Source: Trichoderma breve
Taxonomy: Eukaryota; Ascomycota; Sordariomycetes; Hypocreales; Hypocreaceae
NCBI RefSeq assembly: GCF_028502605.1
Contig: NC_079232.1
Span: 62,001-126,000, forward strand
DNA: 64,000 nucleotides
Direction of reading: 5' to 3'
Part shown: piece by piece, positions 35,436 through 47,697 of the stretch
Layout of the letters: the number at the start of each line of letters is the position of its first letter
Position numbering within the stretch: position 1 is the first letter of the stretch
The notes under the pieces: generated by a model
Told to the model about the DNA's origin: nothing
The model's input: only the letters and a program-made list of their open reading frames with translations
The model's database searches: none
Program-made: the position numbers and the translations under genes

Positions 35436-37405
35436 AAAGAAACTAAGCGCATCCCCCAGGCGTCTTTATTTAGCGTTTTTTCTTCTTCTTCTAGGCAGCA
35501 TGGAAACGTCTCCATGTTTTTGAATGAGGGTATTGGTCAACTTAAACGTCAGTCTCAAGTTGATTATGTACTTTCTTCTACCCCTGGTTTGCAACATGGA
35601 GAGGACAGTAACAGTTACGTATCGGTATGCATCTAATTTAACTATTCCTTACATGAATAATGGATTTACTGTGGAGCATATAGTGTTACAATGCGTCAAG
35701 CAGTACAGCCATCGTAAGCACAGCATTCATTGCGACAAATTGGATGCTTTTGTGGGAGTTCTGGAGCATTTCTTTGAAGATACTGCAACCAAATTATTAT
35801 ATTCATGATGTACCATTGCTTGTATGGAAGAGTAATTTGGCGACAGACATTTAAAATGACTTGTCTTGCTTTTTGGACAGTTTGAGTTGGGAAATATGTC
35901 GTCTATTGACAAGGCATGAAGACTTTCAAGCAGGCCATAGACACGGCGGCATTTCAGGGTAATCTACTCTCCAAGTGGGAATGCTAGAACTACTGCTTTT
36001 GATGGAGCATGCTTACTGACCGAATCACACCAATCACGTAGTTGCTTTATATAGGTAGGTACGCCGTATGGTAGTATAAGGTTTCCTTTCTATACGAGTT
36101 CGCAGCCTTTCAAGCAACATATTTGTTCCGTTCTGTCCTATATACTCATTCATCTCGAATCATGGGCCGTCAAGCTTCGCTTTGCAGATTCTGGTGAAAT
36201 ATACGTGTCATCGCCGTAATATACTCGTCATTCTTAGAGCCAATGATACAAACGAGACATTATCGTATCATTCACAGAAAATAGGAACTCCAGGTTATGC
36301 AGTCTCGACAGTGATTTCTTCCAGGTCACCCTAATCGGCCGTAGATAGCCACGTAATGTTTTTACATATTTCGATGAATCACTTGATTCAATTACCATCT
36401 TGATGAACAACGATGTTGCGGAGGGTTGTTAGAGGGGGGGATATTCGTATTACGAGGTCAACAATGGACATTATACGACTATTCTAACAAATTCCAGTTA
36501 AAATCTGGCTGAGCTAACCTGGTAGGCTGTATCTCACCTTTTCAGAGCCTTGACGCTTGCATCTAGAAAGGTGAGTACCGCAGTACCACGAGTGTCAGCA
36601 TTAGAGACTAAAGAGGGGAGCTGAGAGTACAAGCGCGCGCAATTCCAACCAAGAGATCAAAAGGCGATACTGAATAACATTAGCAGCAGGAGATACAATC
36701 TTGTGTGCCCTTGGGCGAGGTGTTGGAGACGGCCTACCAGACAAAACTCGACATAGGGTCAGGCTCAACCAAGAGGGCTCATCTGCAAAACCATACAAGG
36801 GTTCCAAATGGCTAGTTAGGGCAGTTCAATCATTATTTGCCATATCCTAGCTTGTAACTGGCTAGTTATTCTCGTAAGATTGAAAATTACTCTATATTTT
36901 CTATATTGCTTTCTAATTATGACGGGCACGGGATCCAGCCTGTGACCCCTATTGTGGTCCACACTCTTGTGTTGGGTTCAAGATTCCAACGCACACTTTC
37001 ATCCTGTCCCGTTTCGCCTTGGTGAAGGGAAAGAAGAAAAAATGATACCGGTAAGTTACCAAGACAACGACGAGAACTGTATGGGGATATAGGAGAGGGC
37101 CGAGCGAGACTAAAACTGCAGAGATCAGTGACTGGACCATAAAGTTTTCCAAATCTGCATGTTGTATCAGACTTTGCCATTTTGTGACAGGACAGAGATG
37201 GCTAGTAAATATTGAGCTTAGAGAATTCTCACCATTATGATCGGCAACCATTGCAGCCACAGTTGACTAGCGTTAAGATGCCACAAATATTAATCTTCGC
37301 TTCCCATTCTCCGCCTTTTTCAATGCCCGAGTCGAGATTACACCTCGTCCAGTTTCATGCGCCGTTTATCCTAGTCGCCATCTGGAAATATGGATCAGTT
37401 CTAGA
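35436..37405. other. Intergenic, second half of the gap
   Basis: AT-rich, no gene recognised. Frames at 35524-35808, 36601-36807 and 36917-37260 show no domain. The right end is the 3' flank of the PTH11-like receptor gene. Confidence 0.5.
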
Positions 37406-38768
37406 TCAGCCCTCAAAATTGTTCTTCTTCCACCCTAGGACCTGACTCCTGCCGTATTCTCCCGGCGAAGCAGCTCGATCGCTCCTCTCCATCGTAACCT
37501 TCGTCTCCTTTAGAATATGCTTGGCGCTCTCCCCATCCCCATCTGTATCTGCTAGCTGGTGAAACGTGTCCAATTGAATGTCGTTACGCATCCCCGGATG
37601 ATGTCCACTCCCTGACCGCATGAATTTATTATTCGAAGCTGAGCCACTGGTGTTGCCGCCGGTGGAGCTACCGCCAAAGATGGGCAGCGAGAGGAGAGGG
37701 CGAAGAGCGTGTAGAGAGCCAGCGACGATACCAATGCCTTCTTCGATGATGGACCAGAGGCCAATCCTGCCGGTGCCGAACATGAACTCTGCCGGGTTGT
37801 TGTACAGAGTTAGGTAGCGTAGTCGAACAATTGTTGCACAGCTTGCACTGGTGAAAGGTTAGCTAGGTGCATATAGTTTGTCTGTTACCTGGTAGGGTTG
37901 CACTGCGTTGGTAGGGTTACACTCCGAATATTCGGAGCGGCAGAAGGAAGTGGGGCAATTTTTGATCGGGAGAAGGAAATCTGAGACATACAATGCGCCC
38001 ATCCCCAGAATCATAGCTACCGAAAGCTTAACCCTGCTCTTCATCTGGATCTTCCACAACAAGGCTCCAGGCAGAATAGCCAACGTCCAGTCGGTGATAA
38101 TCTCTATAGCAGAAAAGAAGAAGCTGACATCGCTGTTAAGTTCAAGATTGCACGTGCCGGTAGTAGTTTCGCCCCATAGAGTAGTGATGGGATGACAAAT
38201 GTTGGAAATGCCGGCAATGAATACGATGCAGGAAATGCTCGTGGCGATGATGACGCTCCAAATAATCCACCTGTAGCGACGGCGAGATTCGGCGATTCGA
38301 AGGAGAGTTATGGCGATGCTGCTCTTAATGAAGACAGTGCTGGAAGCGTAGAAGTATTCGGCGATGAAGAAGAGCTTTGGGTGAGGGTCAGTTTGGCTTT
38401 GTTCGATTCTCAATAGAAAATTCACAAGAGTATGCACCTTGGTTCCTTTCATGATATCACTGGGATGCAGCTTGGCAGCAAGCTGACCAGATCCGAGGTA
38501 GCTGCAGACAATGCATAAGGAAGCTGTTACTGTGAAGAGAAGCTACAAAGTATTAGATTGCTTTTGGGATTGCTTTTTGGTCTCAGAGAGGATGAATTAT
38601 CCTAGTTGGAATACGTACGAGGCCTATCAACATCAAAATGTCATCCCAGCCCAATGCTTTTCGCCAAACACGAACTGATGTCCGTGCAATGAATGTAAGC
38701 CAGGCTAGGATAATCAGCACTATTGAAGCATGGAGAAGCTGTAGGCCGTCCCCTGCCGGCTCGACCAT
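37406..38768 (-). CDS. PTH11-like integral membrane protein (fungal rhodopsin-domain family)
   Basis: A predicted seven-helix plasma-membrane protein of the fungal rhodopsin-like (PTH11-type) family, whose founder is a G-protein-coupled receptor for surface cues in a rice pathogen. Four exons, 38768-38619, 38542-38438, 38374-37992 and 37847-37406, give 359 residues. Family landmarks are RVWRKALGWDDILMLIGL in exon 1, the helix-rich FFIAEYFYASSTVFIKSSIAITLLRI, NICHPITTLWG, DWTLAILPGALLWKIQM, and, after splicing out a 144-bp intron, MGAFASCATIVRLRYL followed by GLWSIIEEGIGIVAGSLHALRPLL. The C-terminal tail is soluble, Ser/Gly-rich and charged. It lacks the N-terminal CFEM domain of true PTH11. 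Its ligand is unknown. Confidence 0.88.
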
Positions 38769-39431
38769 GATGGCAAAACAGTTGAGCGTTGGTAGCAAAG
38801 GCAGATGAAGAGCAGAAGAGAAGACAACTCTTAGAGAAAAAGAAAAACCGGCAAAGTAAAAGAAGTATGAAGAAAGGGTATAGCGGAGAAGAGAGGTTGC
38901 AAAGAAGAAGAATTGTTCTATTCTTTAGAACCAATCCTCCCGCTACAGAGGCAAAAAAATTCGGCTAAGATGAGACCATAGTGAAAAGAAACCGGCGCCC
39001 ATCATTTCTTGTTCTGACCCATGCCGGGTGTTCATTACTCGAGTACCCTGTAACCGTTCCACCGGGAGCAGGATCGGCGGTACCTATACATATCTGGGTA
39101 TTCTTCGTATCATGCCTCTAATATGGACGATTGTGGGCATAATTACCGGACACTAGTACTGTACAATACGGTGTAGGTGTATGGGGCGAGTGCCGAGCTA
39201 GGCTCGTTTCACCATCGTGCTTTAGACAAAGGGGTCATAACGTGGCTTTTTTGTCGGATACATGCATAAGTAACGAGTAGTAGTACGTCTGCAGCTCTCC
39301 TTTTCCTCCCAAGACCTCTATCTTCTGGCCCCTTTGTTTAGTATTTTACCTTTGTGATATCACATTTTCTTTCATCTTCTCCCGTCTCGCTACCTCCATT
39401 ATTTTAAGAAGCCTTGCCTAATATTAACACC
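38769..39431. other. Divergent promoter of the PTH11-like and SDR genes
   Basis: The two genes start head to head 663 bp apart. Pyrimidine-rich stretches precede the SDR start. I see no further gene. Confidence 0.5.
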
Positions 39432-40441
39432 ATGACCGAATTTCTTATTAAGGACGAGGATTTAAGCAGCCTCAAGGGCAAAGTTGTTGTCCTTACAGGT
39501 ACGGCTAATTTACCTTTTTTGTGCCGTATTACTCTAGTGATTATCCTTGAACTAGGCTGCTGACCAGGCTCACTATAGGCGGCTCATCAGGTATAGGCCT
39601 CGCAACAGTCAACCTACTGCTGTCACTAGGAGCATCGGTGGTCAGCGGCGATCTCAATCCACCACCGGCCTCCGAGCCGACTGAAACGCCTGACTTGCTC
39701 TTTGTGCGGACCGATGTGGCTAAATGGGATGACCTGACCGCTCTGTTCAAGAAAGCGAAGGAACACCATGGCCGCATCGACTGCGTTTTCGCCAATGCCG
39801 GCATCGGTCCGCGCGCAAACTACTTGGCTCTTGAGACAGATGACCAGGGGGGACTGAAGGAGCCCTCGCATGAACTGTTGGACATCGGCTTGAGGGGTCT
39901 TATCAACACAGCTTCTCTTGCGGTTCACTATATAAAGGATCAACCTGAAGGTGGTAGCATTGTGCTCATGGGCTCTAGCACCGGGCTACAACCACTCCGA
40001 GCAGTCGACTATTGTAAGTGGAGAGTAAAGCAATGTATTGTTGATCAGGGTCCCTTGTGCTGACCAAATTATGTAGCCACGGCCAAACATGGCGTCTTAG
40101 GGTTTGGCAGAGGTTTGGCACGGCTTGCGGAGATCGCAGGGCTTCCCATTCGCATCAATACTCTGATGCCATCATGGACAACGAGCAACGTCCTCCCAGA
40201 CTTGGAGGGGCTCATGAGAGCGATTTCCCATGTGCCGCAGCCTGCTCTGGTAGTTGCGCGCGCTGCCGTTTATCTGATGGCAGATACATCCAGACAAGGA
40301 GACGCGATTTTTGTTGCTGATGGTCAGTACAAGGAAATCGACAAGGCTGTGCTTTTGCCCGCCTACGAAACGATTAAAGGAGAAGGAAACCCTAGCGATG
40401 ATGCAGTTCTAAAACGCCTTTTGGAATTACCTGCGCAGTAA
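39432..40441 (+). CDS. Short-chain dehydrogenase/reductase (classical SDR)
   Basis: An NAD(P)-dependent oxidoreductase of about the usual size: three exons, 39432-39498, 39579-40013 and 40077-40441, 288 residues. The cofactor motif TGGSSGIG at residues 22-29 is assembled across intron 1. FANAGIGPRANY contains the NAG signature. The catalytic Ser lies in MGSSTGLQ, and Tyr167 and Lys171 in YSTAKHG, with the Tyr/Ser junction created by intron 2. A further PRINTLMPSWT-like segment (RINTLMPSW) fits the family. The substrate cannot be deduced. It is divergent from the PTH11-like gene. Confidence 0.9.
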
Positions 40442-41196
40442 CTCAGAAGGATACAGTATGTAGTAGGGCTTCTTTAGTAGAGAGATTATATCCAAGTTTA
40501 GAATAAAAGGCATTGGAATAGATGGACAACGCCCTGACCTGACATTCATCCTCGAAATCCACAAAGAGCAAGACCACGAAAGCATTGCCCCTATGAATTC
40601 AAGTGAATGAGAAAACATTCGGTGTTCCATATTTAATACCAGTGGCTTAGCGGTTCACGACTCGCAGACGTAGCTAGTGCCCCGCCGTGGTGGCCTGATG
40701 CTCTTCTCGAGGATGAGTCAAGTACCTGATGATTTGTGATACGGCGCGAATGAACAGGCATATTACCTATGTATTCTATTTATTTTGTTAAAATGGATAG
40801 TAACGTCTCTTAGGTGAAGAATGTAGAACGCTATAATCTGGATGACAGTTAGCCAATACTAATATTCTTGAGAATGATCGCTGCCTTGGCCTTGCGAATC
40901 TCCAAAATTCCCCACACCGGGAGATGTAAATCACGGTCCATACACGGGCCGGTTCCCTTCCATTAGCCGTGCGGGTTTGCATCCCACTAGCCAATCATGG
41001 GAGCCTGCTTCGTGTGCTCTGTAGCAAGAGTCGATCGACATCCTCACATTTACAAACTTGGGCCAAGTAGTACTTATGTACAATGGCCACAGTTGTGCTA
41101 TAAAAAAAGAAAAAGAAAAGAAGAGGAATAAAGATGGGATTTGGTGATGGCCACAAAAAAAAAAAAAATGCCGCGCATAATCATAAAATGGGACCC
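40442..41196. other. Intergenic, no gene seen
   Basis: Follows the SDR stop. Contains an A-rich tract near 41101-41168, but no coding signature. Confidence 0.5.
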
Positions 41197-41284
41197 TGGT
41201 CCGATTGCCTATCCGGTGGTCCGACATCAGAATTTCTTGGTCCGACAGCGAAAGGTTGGTCCGATGGTACAAATTTTGATCCGA
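41197..41284. promoter_or_regulatory. Five-copy TGGTCCGA array with about 20 bp period
   Basis: TGGTCCGA occurs at 41197, 41217, 41238 and 41257, and a variant TGATCCGA at 41277, so the spacing is 20, 21, 19 and 20 bp, close to two helical turns. This is the complement of the TCGGACCA elements in the GST/regulator promoter. A likely TATA box (TATATAAC, 41394-41401) lies 110 bp downstream, and the epimerase-like ATG is at 41500. This geometry would put one factor per site on the same face of the DNA. Confidence 0.65.
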
Positions 41285-41499
41285 CTCAATTGCGGGCAAC
41301 ATGAAGTCTGCATCACAGCAGCCACTACATCCGCCATGGATGTTACAAATAACATTGTGTTGAACATTGTCGACATATTCTTCAGTTCTTTAGTATATAA
41401 CAGCTCAACCGTAGGCAGAAAAAAAACCCCTTTCGTACTACTTGAGTCGAAAAATAACAATTCCAGAGCACTGTCTAAGGAGTTGCCTACAATTTCAGC

Positions 41500-42576
41500 A
41501 TGGCCGCTAAACTGCCTCTAGACGTAGCCAACCGGGTGCGGACCGTCTTTGTGACCGGGGCAAACGGCTACATTGGCGCCGCTGTCTGCCGAGCTTTCGT
41601 TGGAGCGGGCTGGAGAACGTTTGGCCTTATTCGCAAGCCTGAAGCAGCGGAAGAACTACAGGCCGCTGAAGTTATACCCGTCGTGGGTGATTTTACAGAC
41701 CTCAGCTTTCTCGATTCCGTCTATGAACAGGCAACGGTTTTTGATTCCATTATAAGTTGTACCGAGAACCTCCCCGCATATGCGGATCATTTTCTCGACG
41801 TATTGGCGCTAGTCAAGGTCTTGGCTGGGCGAAGCAAGCGGAATGGGGTTCGCTCTCTAGTCCTTTGGTCGTCTGGTTGCAAAGATTATGGGAAAACGGA
41901 CATCCACGGATCTCTCTCATTGTTCCCACACACAGAGACATCTCCCACCAATCCTCCAGAGTTCCTCCGTCAAAGAACCGAAAACTGTACTCGTATATTC
42001 GATTATAGCGATATTTTTGATGCTGTACTACTCCGACCCACGAGCGTATTTGGCGGCAGCGGCAGCTACTATGGAGCCATGTTTTCTTGGGTTGCAACTG
42101 AAGCTGTTGCCGAAAATGACACTCTCAAAATCCCAGCGAACCCCGACAACATCATGCACGCAACTCACGTCGATGATTGTGGCACAGCTTACCTAGCTAT
42201 TGCCGAGCATGCAGATCGAGGTGCGGTGGACGGCAAGATATTTAACATATCCGGATATCGGTATGAGACAGTGAGAGAGGTGGGGGAAGCCCTAGCGAAG
42301 GAGTACGGGTTTAGAGGAGGGGTGGAGTTTGTTCCTCCTGCTAAAGCACCACCATCATTCCCCGAAGGGCTACACATCGTTTTTAATTTTAGCCAGTGGG
42401 TCAGCAGCGATAATATCCGCCAGCTTACAGGCTGGACAGATCATCGCCCACTGTTTTCAGAAAATTTGGGTGTCTATCGACGAGCTTTTGAAACAGCTCA
42501 GAGGCGAGGGAATGCTAACATCATGACTATTGAGAATAGAATAGGTAGTAACTTTGGAAAGGATGAGTTAGATTGA
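41500..42576 (+). CDS. NAD(P)-dependent epimerase/dehydratase-like extended SDR
   Basis: A single exon of 358 residues. The cofactor loop TGANGYIGAAVC begins at residue 19. SLVLWSSGCKDYGKTD is in the usual place of the Ser/Tyr/Lys catalytic region, although the classical YxxxK spacing is not obvious, so the chemistry may be reduced or different. RPTSVFGGSGSYYGAMFSW and HATHVDDCGTAYLAIAEHA, the substrate-domain motifs of epimerases, follow. The promoter holds the five-copy TGGTCCGA array. The sugar or other substrate is unknown. NmrA-like or dihydroflavonol-reductase-like function is an alternative reading. Confidence 0.85.
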   Translation: MAAKLPLDVANRVRTVFVTGANGYIGAAVCRAFVGAGWRTFGLIRKPEAAEELQAAEVIPVVGDFTDLSFLDSVYEQATVFDSIISCTENLPAYADHFLDVLALVKVLAGRSKRNGVRSLVLWSSGCKDYGKTDIHGSLSLFPHTETSPTNPPEFLRQRTENCTRIFDYSDIFDAVLLRPTSVFGGSGSYYGAMFSWVATEAVAENDTLKIPANPDNIMHATHVDDCGTAYLAIAEHADRGAVDGKIFNISGYRYETVREVGEALAKEYGFRGGVEFVPPAKAPPSFPEGLHIVFNFSQWVSSDNIRQLTGWTDHRPLFSENLGVYRRAFETAQRRGNANIMTIENRIGSNFGKDELD

Positions 42577-43520
42577 TGTCAAATTTAAAACTCAAGACCC
42601 GTGGTTGAAGTTTAGCCCGAGTTGCGTGAGATTACATGTTGAATTTGGAATCAACATCTACTCGTATAGATACCCGTATATCTACTTTCTCTTTAGGGGG
42701 TTAAAGCCGCTAAATTTTGGCGGTAGATTTATTTTTATCTCTCTTGTTATTGCACTATACTTGTCGACAAATCCCATGAGCGATAGCTCTGTCCAGCGTT
42801 AGCTCATAACGATGTTAACCTGGGTACATGGTTCTTCCATGAGAATTTTCTACCAACACAACTAATTGACCTTTAGCTAACGATACCGATAGTAGGTTGT
42901 CCAGACATATTAGTCGAAATCTCATTAATCTCAAACTTTGGAAACACGGTAGCCCATTTGTTCTTATGAATGGACATTAGACATATATGATGGCTATAGA
43001 AGGTGATGTACCTAGGTGGGCTTTGTTAAGTAGAGATAGGTTTGGCTTCGTTCTCCAATTCTCTCTTTGCGTCTGCCCATAACGTTTAGACTACGAAACA
43101 TTAAATAAGCAGCCACTTCTTCCTAGCGTACCGTAAGCTTCAACTTCAAAGGTGTTTGACTTTGTAAAACATTATGATTGGAATGATGACGAGACTTTTA
43201 TCACTAGGCATATATAGCGCAACGCAATAGTGAAGGCCAATGCGGGCGCCCTAATCTACAGGGGCTCCATCGCCGCGCGTACAGAATACTAGAATAGAAA
43301 ACCGCGCTGTAGGCTGATTTAGCATACCATGGACATGTTGCATCGCACTTTCTTATATGAAGGCAACACTATTTACAACTATATATTTGTTTGTTTCGTA
43401 GCCTGCATAAACTCTTCGACGTCAGATAATGCTTCATTCGGTATTTGAATGACTTCATCTTCCAGACACCTCTTGTAATAGAAGTTTTTGCGGCCCAAAG
43501 TACCCCCTCCTTGAGCAAAG
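42577..43520. other. Intergenic, promoter of sulfotransferase-like gene 1
   Basis: AT-rich, no gene seen. Minus-strand frame 43654-43379 overlaps the first exon of the next gene and has no motif. Confidence 0.5.
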
Positions 43521-44419
43521 ATGCTGCAAGCTCGGAAAATCGACAATTTGCCAGAGCCGTCTGTCAAACCCAAGATTAAAGTCATTGTCCTTGGATGCAG
43601 CAAGTACGAATTAACCCTATTCTTACTACTCCTACAACTGCTGACACTCGTCATTGGTATAGAACCGGAACACTTGGATTATATCGAGCCTTCAAAATCC
43701 TTGGTTATAAGCCTTATCACGCTGCAGAATTCATGCTGAGCAAAGGCCACAGCCATAAAATCTTCTTTCAAGAAGCATTACTAGCGGAAAATAACAAATT
43801 TTCTGGCGTCAGGCCGTATGGACGAGCAGAATTCGACAAATGGTTTCAGGAGTATGATTCGATCATCGAGGTGCCCTGTTACATGCCTGTGCAAATCCAG
43901 AGCGCATATCTGAACGACCCGAATGTGAAATTTCTTCTAACAGAGCGAGATCCGGACAAATGGGTCAGATCATTTAACAAACAAGTGGGCGGCATGAATG
44001 ACTATCTTGCATCTATCCCTATGACTATCCTGAGATATTTCGATGAAGGTCTATGGCACCACTGGCGATTCAACGGCTTAGTATACGATTTATTAAGCGG
44101 GACAACCAAACGAGGCCATCCTGACAATGAGAAGATACTACGTCAGAATTACGTCGACTACAACAACTTGGTCAAAGCATTAATACCAAAGGAAAGACTC
44201 CGAATTATCAAGTTAGAAGAGGGATTGGGATGGGATGAACTTTGTGACTTTCTTGAAGTCTCGAAGCCTGACGTACCATATCCGAATTTTGCTGACCACT
44301 TGGAGATCAGAGATGCCCTTGTTGGAGAGATGATAAGAAGGGCTTTGATCAAATTCACATTAACTGCATCAATTGTTGGCGTAGGGATGATATTTGCTTG
44401 GAAGAGGTGGAAGTGGTAA
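43521..44419 (+). CDS. Sulfotransferase-like P-loop protein 1 with C-terminal membrane anchor
   Basis: A fungal member of a sulfotransferase family (PF17784-like). Two exons, 43521-43603 and 43663-44419, give 279 residues. The nucleotide-binding loop is created by splicing: VIVLGCSKTGTLGL, comparable with the family's GxxRTGT loop, with Lys replacing the usual Arg. ERDPDKWVRSFN is the second conserved motif. LIPKERLRIIKLEEGLGWDELCDFL is the conserved C-terminal block. A final hydrophobic helix (IKFTLTASIVGVGMIFAW) with a basic tail suggests a tail anchor. It lies 432 bp before a second, paralogous gene in the same direction. Whether it transfers sulfate is untested; many relatives have no known acceptor. 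Confidence 0.85.
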
Positions 44420-44851
44420 GGGGTTAATCGTCATCAATACACGCATCATCATCATGGACATGGTTTAATACCATCGTATAATAGTGTTCCCTTGTAAAAG
44501 AATACCGATGCTTGATCTTACAAGAACGCATTGAGTTGCCTCTGTTATCACTCACATAAATGATTCCACATTGTTACTATATAATTCTTCCCATCTACAG
44601 TTACAGTGCTTTTCCAATACTTAGATTGGCTTCTTTGTCTGAATGCGGGTACAACTAGTATTATCCATCTCAAACTTAAATGCTTGTGTATATGTAAGCT
44701 TACGTCAGATATGTCCATTCCTATCCTATAACATGTATCCCTTGATTTAATCGCCTTGTGTTCATTATATATCTAACACAGGGATGCAAGCTTTTTCACT
44801 TCGTACTATACCGATCGTTATTTCAGTTACTATACAGAGTCTGAAGGAATA
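44420..44851. other. Spacer between the two sulfotransferase-like genes
   Basis: A 432-bp AT-rich gap that should hold the second gene's promoter. No gene seen. Confidence 0.55.
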
Positions 44852-45749
44852 ATGGGACAAGAAGCATCTGTACCGGTAGATAAAGGAAGAAGCCTGGAGG
44901 TAATAGATGCTGGGTTCTCCAGAACCGGGACGCTATCCTATGCCTATGCTCTAGAGAAGCTGCTCGACGGACCGGTACATCATACAGCCAGCCAGCTTTT
45001 TAATCGAGAAGACTGTAAGTACAACTTGGGATTCCTATTATTTCTAGGCGAACTAGTTGACATCTCTCAGCGTACTGTAAAAAATGGAATCAGATATATC
45101 GATATAAGCGTGAGGGGAATCGCACACAGCTACTCAAAGCGCTTGAAGATGCCTTTTCAGGTTTTGCAGGTGCAACTGATGTCACAGCCATTGATTTCCT
45201 CCCAGAGCTCATGGAATTATATCCAGATGCAAAATTCGTGCTCGTCACACGCCCTCCAGCGGCGTGGTGGAAGAGCTTCGAGTCAGTGGCCAATAACGCA
45301 GGAAGTAGAGTTATGGGATACATCACCATGCCACTACCTGGCATTCGATGGTTTGTTGACACTGCACGAGGATTCTTTGAAGCGTAAGATACCCTCAAGT
45401 CTTCTAGCAAGAACAACATGGTTAATCTATTTACAGAGCTGAAGATAGAACTGGCCGCAAATGCAACCCACTCTGGATTGAACAGCATAATGAGTACGTG
45501 CGTAATTTAGTTCCAAAGGAGCGCCTGCTTGAAGTAGAGCTGGGGTCAGGATGGGAGCCACTCTGCAAATTCCTAGGTAAACCAATTCCGAAAGAACCAT
45601 TTCCACATGTCAACGAGGCTGCAGCAAGAGATAAGTTTACACTGAATATCCTTCGGAAAGCAGCGATGGCTTGGACCGGAATATTTACGGTTATTGGGAT
45701 AATTTCTTACTTCACTTGGCAATTGGAGATTCTTACTTTTAGCCGCTGA
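44852..45749 (+). CDS. Sulfotransferase-like P-loop protein 2 with C-terminal membrane anchor
   Basis: A paralogue of the preceding gene. Three exons, 44852-45014, 45071-45383 and 45437-45749, give 262 residues. The opening MGQEASVPV is a common N-terminus for this family (Gly2 could be lipid-modified, which is inference). The loop reads DAGFSRTGTLS, followed by FLPELMELYPDAKFVLVTRPPAAWWKSF, the classical strand/loop with conserved Trp residues. NLVPKERLLEVELGSGWEPLCKFLG matches the C-terminal block of gene 1. A terminal hydrophobic segment (AWTGIFTVIGIISYFTW) would anchor it. Introns 1 and 2 (56 and 53 bp) remove two frame changes, so the gene is intact. Confidence 0.85.
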
Positions 45750-46852
45750 AAGTCATAGAGAGATAATGCAGGTCGGAGGAAGTATAGTTTCGGCAAATCA
45801 GAATCTAGTGGAACATTCCTACCTACAGGTTGTTAGTTGAGCCTCCAACAGCATGATCAATGGTTATTTGTAGTGTTTGATCAGACTCTATTAAATCTTG
45901 TGACATAGTAGAGGCTTATTTAAGACATCTATTAGCCCGAAATGGCATTCCGAAGAGGCCTGTTAGCCCTGGTATGCTTACAGATGTATTATACAAATCA
46001 AGTTATCCTCCCGTTGACAATATCCTTGCCATGAGTTAGGACCACTAAGAAGCCCATACAAAAGAGAGAAAAATCGACCATACATTGTGTCATAGAATAA
46101 CACAGTCAAAAAGGAGATCAGAGTACGAACTATGTCAAGCGTCATGCGGAGGCTGTGAGAGGTCGGCTACAACATTAGAGGGTCACAATAGTTGGGGACC
46201 GAAGATGATGTATGAAGTAGCTTGTTAGTATTCGCTCATTTTCACAAGAGCGACAGTGGTCAGATCTCTAGTATCATCCCGTTATACTGGAGCCATTTGT
46301 TTCTACTGTACCATCCATACGCCTACTCATTGATGGTGACCAGTTTGGATAAGTTCAGCTCTTTTACAGAATATCGCGGGGGATCTTTGAACTAGCTTAC
46401 TCCACAGTATCGTGGCTGTAGCACCCTTTCAGAATGAGAAAACAATACAAATCATTAGGATCTATCTATGAGTCCTCATTAGCACATTACCACAACATCT
46501 GTATACACTGTGAGCGTGTTTATTGTATTTTCGTCTAATTAAATACTGATGACAGTGATAAAATACTGAATACACACTTATGCGACAATCTCACAAATCT
46601 CGACCACAAGGTGTCATACAATAGCGGAATTTAGCAAACATTCACCTCCAACCACCCCGACTCTGCTACGGAGTACTGTCCAGGCCACTTCACCACTAAA
46701 AGAGCTGATTAGCCCTGCAACTGCCAAATAAAGTTAGGTCACATGTTCACCTTGCTTGGCTGCTGATATTTATAGCGCTATTTTCTTCCTCTTCAATTTA
46801 TCCATTCAACGCCCCTCTTCTGTCAATCCTCTTACAAAAAGGCAGTCTCAAA
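45750..46852. other. Intergenic, promoter of the DUF7053-like gene
   Basis: 1.1 kb of AT-rich sequence with no gene or clear repeat. Confidence 0.55.
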
Positions 46853-47416
46853 ATGGCACGAGCTACGCACATATACAATGCCGAATATCCAATTCCATCC
46901 AATATCTCAGCCAATGACGTTATAGATGTCCTTCATCTTCATAAAAATCTTCTTACCGTTCAGCCGCAACTGGCTTCTTACAGCGAGATCAGTTCAACTG
47001 AAGCTTCCGATTTTGATACCTATTTTGACAATCTTGACTATCCAGTTAAGGTATACAAGGCAATAGAAAAGATCATGATAATCCCAGGAATTGGGGACTG
47101 GGGCAAATACCCCACGACTATTATTGTTACCTTCCAGAATACAATAGATGGTCTCAAATCCCGTGCAGTTGCGTCTGCGGGAGTAGTTGTAACGGCAACA
47201 TATACGGTAAACAAGGCGAACAAACAAGGTTCTACTTGTGATACGAAAGATGGAGATAGCTTAGGTGACGGCAGTTGGATTTTAACCCAGAATGTGGATC
47301 TGGAATGTTCCAGTTGGCTTATGCCATTTGTGAAGCAGAATATGGAAGGTGCACAGAGGAACATGTGTCAAAACTTGGTAAAATTAGCGTCATTGCAAGA
47401 CACGATTGTCAGTTGA
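46853..47416 (+). CDS. DUF7053-like protein of unknown function
   Basis: A single exon of 187 residues starting at the first ATG (MARATHIYNAEYPIP). From memory it resembles the fungal DUF7053 proteins: an N-terminal IYNAEYPIP strand, the central EKIMIIPGIGDWGKYP block, FQNTIDGLKSRAVASAGV and a terminal helix of the form MPFVKQNMEGAQRNMC. No catalytic signature is seen. The layout (beta-rich followed by a long C-terminal helix) recalls a lipid-binding START-like fold, which is only a guess. It follows the two sulfotransferase-like genes in the same direction. Confidence 0.7.
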   Translation: MARATHIYNAEYPIPSNISANDVIDVLHLHKNLLTVQPQLASYSEISSTEASDFDTYFDNLDYPVKVYKAIEKIMIIPGIGDWGKYPTTIIVTFQNTIDGLKSRAVASAGVVVTATYTVNKANKQGSTCDTKDGDSLGDGSWILTQNVDLECSSWLMPFVKQNMEGAQRNMCQNLVKLASLQDTIVS

Positions 47417-47697
47417 TCATCAAGAGTAGACCAGCATATACTCTGTTAACCTTCATCTTCCATTAATCTACCAGGTTTCACTTGGATCTGTGGGGAAGAC
47501 TTCGAGCCAAATTATTTTACAATCGCAACATGCATGTAGAAGACAGCCAAGCGTTAACGCCTTCAAATTTCCTTCAAACATGACTCTTACACAATTGTGT
47601 GAAGGATAAGCCAGCCGGAACGCAAGGCTGAAATACTCATTAACTCGCCCTTCTATTACTGCTATCACATGACTACCATCAATAGTGTTCGGATGGT

